Origin: Gammaproteobacteria bacterium
GTDB taxonomy: Bacteria > Pseudomonadota > Gammaproteobacteria > Steroidobacterales > Steroidobacteraceae
Assembly (NCBI GenBank): GCA_010031985.1
Contig: RGYP01000127.1
Span: forward strand, 1 to 5,820
Direction: 5' to 3'
DNA: 5,820 bases
Under the pieces are notes generated by a model. The model was given only the letters and a program-made list of their open reading frames with translations. It did not search any database and was not told the DNA's origin. This document shows, one piece after another, positions 1 to 5,616 of the stretch. Numbering within the stretch: the first letter of the stretch is position 1; each line of letters begins with the position of its first letter. A program made the translations under genes and the position numbers.

Positions 1-708
1 CTGACCGGATACAGCCTCTATCTAACCACCAAGATGAAGAGGGGAGTGCGCGCCATCGATGTGCCGGGGATGGCGAATCCTATCTACATGCGGACGGGGA
101 CCTCTGATCGGAGCGCATTCAACGAGGTAATCGTCAAGCGCTGGTACGATCATCCGTTCCCGGGCGGGCAACCACGTTTGATCATCGATGCAGGTGCGAA
201 CGTCGGCTATGCGAGCGTGCGCTTCGCAGAGTTGTACCCCAATTCCGACATCATCGCGATCGAGCCGGATTCTGCAAACTTCGAGTTGATCGAGCGCAAT
301 ATTGCCGCATTCCCGCGGGTACGGGCGATGCGATGCGGCGTGTGGCCGAAGAGTGCGGAGCTGGTCATCGAGAATCCGGATGCGAAGTCGTGGGCTTTTC
401 GAGTTCGAGAGGCCCGAGAGGGGGAGTCGGGGTTTCCGGCCGTCGGCTTGAACGAGCTGCTCGAAGCGCACCCGGCACGCTTCATCGATATTCTGAAGCT
501 CGACGTCGAGGGGGCGGAGAGAGAGCTATTTGCCGACGACAACTGCCATCATTGGCTGGCGCGTACGAAAATGATGTTCATAGAGTTACACGACCGGATC
601 AAGCCGGGGTGCAGCGAGGCGATGGAGCGCGCGATCGCCCGGCATGATTTTTCGCGCTTGCACCACGGCTCCAATCTGATTCTCGTTCGGCAGGGTGACT
701 TGGCGTAA
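1..708 (+). CDS. FkbM-family SAM-dependent methyltransferase (5' end off window)
   Basis: The frame is open from the first base to the TAA at 706-708, so the gene very probably begins upstream. The first in-window ATG (34) would cut into sequence that looks like the normal FkbM lead-in (R-x-G-T-S-D at about residues 31-36, counting from base 1). Class I methyltransferase motifs follow in order: the SAM-binding loop IDAGANVGY (62-70), the acidic end of beta 2 IAIEPD (85-90), the FkbM hallmark ILKLDVEGAE (164-173), and a late FIELHDR strand. Family members usually O-methylate sugars, lipids or secondary metabolites in the cytoplasm; the substrate here cannot be read. At least 235 residues are present. 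The gene ends 19 bp before the stop of the convergent SET gene. The family call is secure; the role is unknown. Confidence 0.88.
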   Translation: MTGYSLYLTTKMKRGVRAIDVPGMANPIYMRTGTSDRSAFNEVIVKRWYDHPFPGGQPRLIIDAGANVGYASVRFAELYPNSDIIAIEPDSANFELIERNIAAFPRVRAMRCGVWPKSAELVIENPDAKSWAFRVREAREGESGFPAVGLNELLEAHPARFIDILKLDVEGAERELFADDNCHHWLARTKMMFIELHDRIKPGCSEAMERAIARHDFSRLHHGSNLILVRQGDLA

Positions 709-727
709 GTCAGGCGTCTTGACCGAA

Positions 728-1231
728 CTATCGAGCCGACTTTTTGTTTTTACCGAATACGTGTTTTTCGCCGAAGGCAAGGTCGTAATTCAACGTCAGT
801 TCCTCCCCACCGCGGATCGTTCGAATCGCACGATAAACTCCGGGGCTGACGAGCGAAATATTGGGGTCGTTGGAGTGATTCAGGTACTGGTACAAGCTCA
901 GCGCGTTCAGGCCGTGCCGCGGCAGCCAGTAAAAACGGCTGTCATGCTCGCAAAAGTCTTGAAGCAGACGGCGGGTTGCTCGCGGTAAATGTCGCAGTGA
1001 AGACTTGGAAATCCTGATGTCCTGCGTCGAGAGTGTTGAACGAAGCACCCGGGTGTTTTTTGGAATACGACGAACCGCGAAAACGCCGACGCCGTGCGCG
1101 TTCGAGATCCCGATACGACAGTAGACCTCTTCTTGTAGATGGCGAATGATGCTGTTGCGACTTTGACGCTTCGTCGAGCGAGCGCCATTCCCTTTGGCGC
1201 CCCCTGCTGCGGGCTTACATACTGGTGGCAT
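728..1231 (-). CDS. SET-domain protein, putative protein-lysine methyltransferase
   Basis: This 167-residue protein shows the core SET motifs. They are the N-terminal glycine-rich turn GVGVFA (47-52), the SAM/catalytic segment LNHSNDPNI (117-125, the canonical NHS-x-x-PN form), and the closing IRGGEELTLNYD (139-150) with the C-terminal tyrosine. Residues 11-30 are basic and low in complexity. Known SET proteins transfer methyl groups from SAM to lysines in proteins; bacterial substrates are mostly uncharacterised. There is no post-SET cysteine cluster and no extra domain, so it is close to a minimal SET unit. The only Met is residue 1, and ATG at 1231-1229 is the only good start; no strong ribosome-binding site precedes it. 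The gene is transcribed divergently from the operon starting at 1330 and ends 19 bp from the FkbM gene. Substrate and partner are unknown. Confidence 0.85.
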   Translation of the reverse strand: MPPVCKPAAGGAKGNGARSTKRQSRNSIIRHLQEEVYCRIGISNAHGVGVFAVRRIPKNTRVLRSTLSTQDIRISKSSLRHLPRATRRLLQDFCEHDSRFYWLPRHGLNALSLYQYLNHSNDPNISLVSPGVYRAIRTIRGGEELTLNYDLAFGEKHVFGKNKKSAR

Positions 1232-1275
1232 ATGGGCGCTCGTTCATTGACGTGGTATTTCGACGGAGTCGTTCC

Positions 1276-1284
1276 TGATATAGT
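1276..1284 (+). promoter_or_regulatory. Candidate extended -10 promoter for the four-gene operon
   Basis: The sequence TGATATAGT matches the extended -10 form TGnTATAAT at all but one defined base. No convincing -35 sits 16-18 bp upstream, which is tolerated by extended -10 promoters. Transcription would start near 1291, leaving a leader of about 39 nt before the GTG at 1330. A second AT-rich TATAAA lies at 1298-1303 with no good -35. The call is from pattern alone. Confidence 0.4.
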
Positions 1285-1306
1285 GTGCAGCGGCGACTAT
1301 AAACAA
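1277..1306 (-). promoter_or_regulatory. Possible weak promoter for the SET gene, overlapping the forward one
   Basis: On the minus strand TTGTTT (1306-1301) is followed after 18 nt by TATATC (1282-1277). Transcription would start near 1270, about 40 nt before the SET start codon. Both hexamers are poor matches (three and four of six). If real, its -10 overlaps the forward extended -10, so the two divergent units would compete for polymerase. Confidence 0.2.
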
Positions 1307-1329
1307 GTACGAAATCCATAAAGACAGCC

Positions 1330-1758
1330 GTGTCGTTGTTTGATCATTGTTCGAAGTGTAAGAGCTGCTGCCATGTCGACAAGGGCGCACCGCCGCTCGA
1401 GGTCAACCTGACTGCCGTTGAACAACTTTCGATGCAACCCATTTGCATCGAAAGTCGGTGTCGTCACTTGCGAGACGCTGGTTGTTCTCTTGGTAAATCC
1501 AAGCCTTTCGGCTGTGATCTTTACCCGCTCGCATACGATCCAGACGAGCATCAGTTCTATTTCGATCGTGAGTGTCCGCTTTTCGACACGTACGTCGAGC
1601 AACTGGCCGACGCCAAGACCGAGGCCTCGCAACATCTGTCGCGAATGCAAAAAGCGGTAAAGCGTCTCGAGCGCATTGACCGCGGCTACTTGCAACAGAA
1701 TTTTGCTTTCGATAGAGACTATTTCGATCTTGTCCCTCTTGGCAGAGCATCGGACTGA
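1330..1758 (+). CDS. YkgJ-family CxxCxxCC cysteine-cluster protein
   Basis: This 142-residue protein begins with the family signature C7-x2-C10-x2-C13-C14. It continues with the usual spaced cysteines C39, C44, C52, C62 and C82 in the contexts C-R-H-L-x4-C, P-F-G-C-D-L-Y-P and E-C-P-L-F. This is the CxxCxxCC (YkgJ) family, described as a putative zinc- or iron-chelating domain with no settled reaction. No signal peptide is visible, so it is probably cytoplasmic. The tail (about 88-142) is charged and predicted helical by eye. The start is GTG: an in-frame TAA lies at 1300-1302 and no ATG comes before the first cysteines. Its TGA overlaps the next ATG by one base (TGATG, 1756-1760), which points to translational coupling. 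It is the first gene of a probable operon and contains a perfect inverted repeat. Confidence 0.85.
   Translation: MSLFDHCSKCKSCCHVDKGAPPLEVNLTAVEQLSMQPICIESRCRHLRDAGCSLGKSKPFGCDLYPLAYDPDEHQFYFDRECPLFDTYVEQLADAKTEASQHLSRMQKAVKRLERIDRGYLQQNFAFDRDYFDLVPLGRASD
1425..1455. repeat. Perfect 13-bp inverted repeat with 5-nt loop inside the YkgJ-type gene
   Basis: The left arm ACTTTCGATGCAA (1425-1437) is the exact reverse complement of the right arm TTGCATCGAAAGT (1443-1455), separated by CCCAT. It lies in the coding region between the CxxCxxCC motif and the second cysteine group (codons for L-S-M-Q-P-I-C-I-E-S). No run of T follows on either strand, so it is not a typical intrinsic terminator. It could be an mRNA hairpin, a dyad binding site or chance. 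Confidence 0.85.
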
Positions 1759-2669
1759 TGCAACTCGAGTTACTGAAGAGCGCAACCGAGCGCGTGGTCA
1801 TCAAGGAGCAGGTCCCGCGGACTTACCACGTGGGGCACCAATCGTTCACCGCGAAAAATTTGTGCATCCGCAGCGAGCACAACGGTATTCCCTACTACAC
1901 GACTCGGTGGGACGCGCTGTGTCCCTACATCGACCTGTCGGCCGAAATGATCGCCTGTGCACGACGACCACTCATCGTTTACGCGCTTCCTCCGGACAGT
2001 CAGTACGGCGTACCGATCAACGACCATTACGGATTGGTCGATGTGAAATCCGCTGCCTTCTGGGAAGATCCGCGACGTGCCCGTAAATTCGGAGAGCTCT
2101 CCAAGCGCTTTCGTCAGTTTCGGACTGAGATCGTGGTCATTCCGGGTATGCGCCTAGACGTCGAGGCGATGCTCGAGATGGGCGGCGAGCATTTCAAGAA
2201 GTGCGAGATCGGACTGGAAGAAATCAAGGGCTTTCTCGACTATGTGCGCGATCTGGATGTATTGATCGTCCGCTGCGTCGACGAAGCAGGTGATGAAGTC
2301 TTCGTCGACGTGTCGATTCTCATGCCGGAGTATGGCCAGATCTACGGCAGCTTCTGCCAGTGGAATGAACGCCACCGAAATCGCTCACCGGGCATTTATG
2401 CCTGTTTGGTGGTCTGCGAATGGGGGCGAGATAATGGCTACCATTACTACAACCTCGGACCGGTTGGGGATTATCCGTACAAGAATCTGTTCGTCACCGA
2501 TCTTCAGCCAATCTACGCAGTAGCGCTCGTGCCGCCTAGACACGAGCTTTGGGAAGACCCCACTTCGCCTCTGTTCACGGATTTTCCTCCGGGAGCCGTG
2601 AATCAGCTTTATCGACCCGATACCGAGCAGCTCGCGATCCGTCCCGCCGTGGCAACCTCAGCGTTGTGA
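1758..2669 (+). CDS. GNAT-fold-like putative acyl/aminoacyl transferase
   Basis: I do not recognise a named family for this 303-residue protein. The C-terminal half (about 147-260) has the layout of GNAT-fold transferases of the FemAB/BioF2-like or aminoacyl-tRNA-protein transferase type. A strand pair (D-V-L-I-V-R-C-V / V-F-V-D-V-S-I-L, 168-188) is followed by S-P-G-I-Y-A-C-L-V-V-C-E-W (210-222), a helix ending G-Y-H-Y-Y-N-L-G (227-234), and Y-P-Y-K-N-L-F (239-245), resembling the 'tyrosine/lysine after the LG strand' pattern of those families. The N-terminal 145 residues are unassigned and aromatic-rich. No signal peptide or membrane segment is seen. Its ATG overlaps the upstream stop by one base, so it is probably translated together with the YkgJ-type protein. 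A plausible role is acyl or aminoacyl transfer to an amine. The fold call is moderate; the substrate is unknown. Confidence 0.6.
   Translation: MQLELLKSATERVVIKEQVPRTYHVGHQSFTAKNLCIRSEHNGIPYYTTRWDALCPYIDLSAEMIACARRPLIVYALPPDSQYGVPINDHYGLVDVKSAAFWEDPRRARKFGELSKRFRQFRTEIVVIPGMRLDVEAMLEMGGEHFKKCEIGLEEIKGFLDYVRDLDVLIVRCVDEAGDEVFVDVSILMPEYGQIYGSFCQWNERHRNRSPGIYACLVVCEWGRDNGYHYYNLGPVGDYPYKNLFVTDLQPIYAVALVPPRHELWEDPTSPLFTDFPPGAVNQLYRPDTEQLAIRPAVATSAL
2276..2310. repeat. 11-bp perfect inverted repeat inside the GNAT-like gene
   Basis: CGTCGACGAAG (2276-2286) is the exact reverse complement of CTTCGTCGACG (2300-2310), with a 13-nt spacer. Each arm contains the self-complementary octamer CGTCGACG. It encodes two similar stretches, V-D-E and E-V-F-V-D-V, so coding constraint may explain part of it. 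No T-run is adjacent. Confidence 0.7.
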
Positions 2670-2689
2670 CCGTGGGCGCTACGACGCCG

Positions 2690-3547
2690 ATGATGACGCG
2701 TCGTGACTGTTTGGTCGGCGGCGGGCTATTGGTGGCGGGGCAACCCGGTCTCGTCAGGGCGGGCTCGCCGTCGGTAAATCAAAAACTCGACGCACGGATC
2801 GCCGATCCACGCTTCAACACCGAATTAATCGGTCGATTGCAAGGTGATCTCTCTGGTCGCCAGCGCTGGATCCACAACCCCGGTTTTGTCTTCGCGACGG
2901 TCCCGGGGCAAGGCTTGGCACCCGGCGAGTTCGGACGCTTGTTATATCGCGTCGAAGGCTTTACGGCTCGTATCTCGCGGTTACTCGACGATGGCTCGGT
3001 CGAAGAGCGCTCACACAGCTGGATGTTCTATCGCCACGCCGACGAAGACCGCTGGCTCGAGACATTCGAAAATCCTTGGAGTGGTGAAATGCTCGAGGCG
3101 CCGCCCTATCGCGGCGGACCAACCCATTCCTGGTTGCATCCTGCGACTGGCCCGGAGTTGGAGGGCGGCGCGGGGCTAGAGAGTACCGCCATCGGCCGCC
3201 CGACGAAGTTGAACTGGCGCATCCACGACTCGGCCGTTTGGCTGACGCGACACGCCGCCAGTCGTCTGCAAGCAGGCACGACCGTACGGAATGAGTTCTC
3301 GATCGACCAATGGATTTGTCGACTCGACGAGGCGCTCGACTCGCGACATCGTCACGTACCGGCGACGTACTCTTGGACCAGTCAGGCGCAGTGGCAACCA
3401 TGGTTGCGCATGGGGGATCGACCCGGCGGTTTGCTATGGCGGATTGATAGCGTGGTGTTGGATGATGTCGAGCAACTACCCGTGGCGTTCGTCGAACGCA
3501 TGGAAAAGTTGTTACCCGGGAAATTACGCCAGCGACTCACGTGGTGA
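2690..3547 (+). CDS. DUF1838 family protein with Tat-like signal peptide
   Basis: This 285-residue protein opens with M-M-T-R-R-D-C-L followed by a glycine/leucine-rich hydrophobic stretch to about residue 24, which looks like a twin-arginine (Tat) signal. The mature part resembles the DUF1838 family. Visible features are Y-R-V-E-G-F-T-A-R (86-94), D-G-S-V-E-E-R-S-H-S-W-M-F-Y (101-114), F-E-N-P-W-S-G-E (126-133), and near the end W-x-P-W-L-R-M-G-D-R-P-G-G-L-L-W-R-I-D-S (235-254) and L-P-V-A-F-V-E-R. No enzymatic activity is established for the family; members are commonly exported by Tat. The start was placed at ATG 2690 because it leaves a compact signal peptide. ATG 2693 is equally possible, and GTG 2666 would give a 4-nt GTGA overlap with the upstream stop. 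The frame is open further upstream, but that part overlaps the GNAT-like gene. It is probably in one operon with its neighbours. Confidence 0.72.
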   Translation: MMTRRDCLVGGGLLVAGQPGLVRAGSPSVNQKLDARIADPRFNTELIGRLQGDLSGRQRWIHNPGFVFATVPGQGLAPGEFGRLLYRVEGFTARISRLLDDGSVEERSHSWMFYRHADEDRWLETFENPWSGEMLEAPPYRGGPTHSWLHPATGPELEGGAGLESTAIGRPTKLNWRIHDSAVWLTRHAASRLQAGTTVRNEFSIDQWICRLDEALDSRHRHVPATYSWTSQAQWQPWLRMGDRPGGLLWRIDSVVLDDVEQLPVAFVERMEKLLPGKLRQRLTW

Positions 3548-4296
3548 AGACACTGAATTTTCTGATCCGTCGGAAGCTGCTTGCATCGATAGTCCTGCTC
3601 GGCGTAGCGCGCAGTATTACCCTCGGTGCGGCGGCAGCGACCAAAGTCGGCACGCCGAGAAAAATTTTGGTCTTCGGCGGATCGGGTCAACTCGGTTCGC
3701 AAATCGTCCGCGCGCTGCTCGCTGCTGGTCACGACGTGACCGTATTCATACGCCCGACTTCTGATCGAAGTCGCTTGGCCAATCTCACGGTGCATTATGT
3801 CGAGGGCGATGTCACCGTCGAAGCTGACGTACGTCGAGCCATGCAGGCGACGCGTTTCGACGTCGTCATCGATGCACTCGGGCGCAGCGGTGCAAACGTC
3901 AGCTTTTTTGCGGTCAGCGGTACGCACATCGCCAAGTGGGCAGCCGCCACCGGAGTGCGGCAGCTCATTCTGCACAGTTCGGTCGGCACCGGGCAAAGCA
4001 AAGACGCTTATCCCTCGGAGCGCTATGTCGCGATGCGAGCCCTGTTTGCCGCCAAAGAAACCGGCGAAAACGCCGTCATCGGCTCCGGCGTGACCTATAC
4101 GATCATTCGCAACGCCGTGCTGCGCGATCCGCCGGACGACGTCCCTGAGCGTGCACGACTCGTGAACGATCAGCATGTCTACGGTTCGGTGTCACGCCGC
4201 GGACTCGCGCGTTTGACGGCGAGCTGCATCGACGAGCCAAGTTGTCGTAATGAGATTTTTCATGCCATCGACGATACGTTACCCGTCCTGCGTTGA
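3541..4296 (+). CDS. NAD(P)-binding Rossmann-fold oxidoreductase (atypical SDR / NmrA-like) with N-terminal export-like segment
   Basis: This 251-residue protein has the dinucleotide-binding loop F-G-G-S-G-Q-L-G (45-52) after a beta strand. Arg71 and nearby Ser/Arg at the end of beta 2 favour NADP(H). Further atypical-SDR features are D-V-V-I-D-A-L (107-113), L-H-S-S-V-G (144-149), and the K-E-T-G-E-N-A-V-I-G-S-G-V-T-Y-T-I-I-R segment (172-190) typical of NAD(P)H-binding NmrA-like proteins. The classical Tyr-x3-Lys pair is not evident. Residues 1-33 are unusual: a basic N-terminus with R-R-K-L-L followed by a hydrophobic, alanine-rich run, resembling a Tat or signal-anchor segment. The start is GTG; 3541 and 3544 are both possible, and 3544 gives a GTGA overlap with the DUF1838 stop. 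It ends the operon, convergent with the hydrolase gene. The substrate is unknown. Confidence 0.8.
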   Translation: MVKTLNFLIRRKLLASIVLLGVARSITLGAAAATKVGTPRKILVFGGSGQLGSQIVRALLAAGHDVTVFIRPTSDRSRLANLTVHYVEGDVTVEADVRRAMQATRFDVVIDALGRSGANVSFFAVSGTHIAKWAAATGVRQLILHSSVGTGQSKDAYPSERYVAMRALFAAKETGENAVIGSGVTYTIIRNAVLRDPPDDVPERARLVNDQHVYGSVSRRGLARLTASCIDEPSCRNEIFHAIDDTLPVLR

Positions 4297-4320
4297 CGCC
4301 TGAATGGCCGCCGCTCAACG
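4291..4320. terminator. Stem-loop spanning both convergent stop codons (weak terminator candidate)
   Basis: CGTTGA (4291-4296) and TCAACG (4315-4320) are perfect inverted repeats separated by 18 nt, with an inner GCC/GGC pair (4298-4300 / 4306-4308). The outer arms contain the TGA of the oxidoreductase gene and, on the other strand, the TGA of the hydrolase gene. No U-tract follows on either strand, so terminator function is doubtful. Confidence 0.25.
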
Positions 4321-5505
4321 ACTTGTTGCATCGATGATGGCCTGCACTTTGGCGTAAAACTCCTCACGGGAGTTCGATTCCGGGCCAAGCGTCGCGCGTG
4401 TCCAATTGGAGTTGGATGCGATGACCAAGCGGCGCTGCGGATCGATGAAAATTCCCTGTCCGAAAATCCCCTGAGCAGCAAACGAGCCGTCGTCATTGGT
4501 CCACCACTGGAATCCATAGCCGCGACCCGCTTGGCCGATGTCTTTTTGTTTTCGCGTTGCCTGATCAAACCAATCGGACGGAACGATCTGTCGACCACCC
4601 GCCGTGCCGTTGGCAAGTACAAACAGACCGAATCGTGCGTAATCACGCGTCGCAGCCTGTAGACAACAACCGGCGATCTCGTGACCGGTTTTGCCTTGCA
4701 ACCAGGTCGCGGTCGATGCCATTCCGGCAGGGTGCCAAACGCGCTCTTGCAGATACTTTGCCAAAGATTTCTTGGTCGCTGACGATACGAGTACGCCGAT
4801 CAGGTTGGTTTCACCGGTGTTGTAGTTCCACACTTCTCCGGGCGGATGAGCGCGCGGCAATTTGCGCATGTAGCTGACGGTGGCATCGACTCCGGAGTCC
4901 GGCGTGGCATTATTGAATTTGGCGACGTCCGCGTTCGGATCTTCGTAATCCTCGTTCCATCGCACCCCCGAACTCATGGTCAACAATTGCCTGATCGTGA
5001 CTGCGTCGTAGGCCGAGCCGCGCAGGTCCGGGATATAGCGACTCACTTTGTCCTCGAGGCTCGAAATGTAGCCGTCTTGAATCGCAGCACCGACCAGCGT
5101 CGAGGTGAAAGATTTCGCTACCGAAAAACTCGTCCAACGACCTTCGGGGTCGAAGCCGAGTCCATACCGCTCAAGTCGGATCTTGCCGTCCTGCACGATT
5201 ACCAGGCCCGCAGTATTTTGTTGGGTCATGTAATCGTCGAGACCCGGAATATCGAGTGGCTCGCCCAAGGGCAAGGGCAGGGGTTGCGGCGAAGGGGTGA
5301 TCATCGCAGCACGCGCCAGAATGGGCATGCGATCCATGGCTCGAAATGCCGCTTCGCGCTGGCGTTGGCTCCAGCTGAGTACATCGGCGTTGGTAGGCAG
5401 TACCGCAAGTAACCCGCGAGTTTCCCGATCGAGTGTCGAGTACCAGTAGCCGCTGCAGAGCAACGATACGACGATGGCGATCGCGAAGGTTTTTCCCGTC
5501 TTCAT
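4315..5505 (-). CDS. Serine hydrolase, class C beta-lactamase / 6-aminohexanoate-dimer-hydrolase type
   Basis: This 396-residue protein begins with a short basic end and a hydrophobic run (residues 7-22), a signal peptide or membrane anchor, followed by a Pro/Leu-rich linker (71-84). The penicillin-binding fold is clear. Ser128-V-A-K131 is the S-x-x-K nucleophile pair inside W-T-S-F-S-V-A-K-S-F-T-S. It is followed by I-R-Q-L-L-T-M-S-S-G-V (171-181), P-P-G-E-V-W-N-Y-N-T-G (221-231) with the catalytic-type Tyr228, and G-Y-G-F-Q-W-W (329-335). G-I-F-G-Q-G-I-F (346-353) stands in the place of the K-T-G box. Such proteins hydrolyse esters or amides in the periplasm; true beta-lactamase activity is not implied. 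ATG 5505-5503 was chosen because the hydrophobic segment follows at once. The frame stays open to 5787, but that extension is antisense to IS sequence. The last base of the IS end lies 42 bp upstream. Confidence 0.88.
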   Translation of the reverse strand: MKTGKTFAIAIVVSLLCSGYWYSTLDRETRGLLAVLPTNADVLSWSQRQREAAFRAMDRMPILARAAMITPSPQPLPLPLGEPLDIPGLDDYMTQQNTAGLVIVQDGKIRLERYGLGFDPEGRWTSFSVAKSFTSTLVGAAIQDGYISSLEDKVSRYIPDLRGSAYDAVTIRQLLTMSSGVRWNEDYEDPNADVAKFNNATPDSGVDATVSYMRKLPRAHPPGEVWNYNTGETNLIGVLVSSATKKSLAKYLQERVWHPAGMASTATWLQGKTGHEIAGCCLQAATRDYARFGLFVLANGTAGGRQIVPSDWFDQATRKQKDIGQAGRGYGFQWWTNDDGSFAAQGIFGQGIFIDPQRRLVIASNSNWTRATLGPESNSREEFYAKVQAIIDATSR

Positions 5506-5605
5506 GCCGCCGATGATAATTCGTTCGGGAAAAACGTACGGGCGTCCTGACCTGCCGGGTGATTTTCGTGCCGATTGATTCTTGGGATGATGGCTTTCTC
5601 CGGGC

Positions 5606-5611
5606 AGGAGG
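5606..5611 (+). promoter_or_regulatory. Ribosome-binding site of IS orfA
   Basis: AGGAGG lies 5 nt before the ATG at 5617. It is a full consensus Shine-Dalgarno sequence, the only one this strong in the window, and it fixes the orfA start. Confidence 0.85.
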
Positions 5612-5616
5612 AAGCG

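Noticed and set aside
630..638. GCGATCGC octamer (also near 5478) as a genome-signature palindrome such as cyanobacterial HIP1
   Set aside because: Only a couple of copies are seen, far below the density expected for HIP1, and the gene content does not suggest a cyanobacterium.
709..723. Small hairpin GTCAGG-CGT-CTTGAC between the convergent FkbM and SET genes as a terminator
   Set aside because: The stem is six pairs including a G-T wobble, and the nearest T-run begins about 15 nt away.
1588..1600. 13-bp direct repeat ACGTACGTCGAGC, also at 3827-3839
   Set aside because: Two copies over 2 kb apart in unrelated coding regions; an exact 13-mer match is not surprising in a window of this size with this base bias.
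2549..2689. Longer start for the DUF1838 protein at 2549
   Set aside because: It would overlap the GNAT-like gene by 121 bp and bury the Tat-like signal in the interior.
3382..4176. 264-codon open frame on the minus strand
   Set aside because: It lies antisense to two well-supported genes, shows no recognisable motif and has the look of a GC-rich shadow frame.
5448..5457. Lipoprotein signal (L-L-C) in the hydrolase N-terminus
   Set aside because: The residue before the cysteine is leucine rather than Gly/Ala/Ser, so it does not fit a lipobox; a signal anchor or ordinary signal peptide is more likely.
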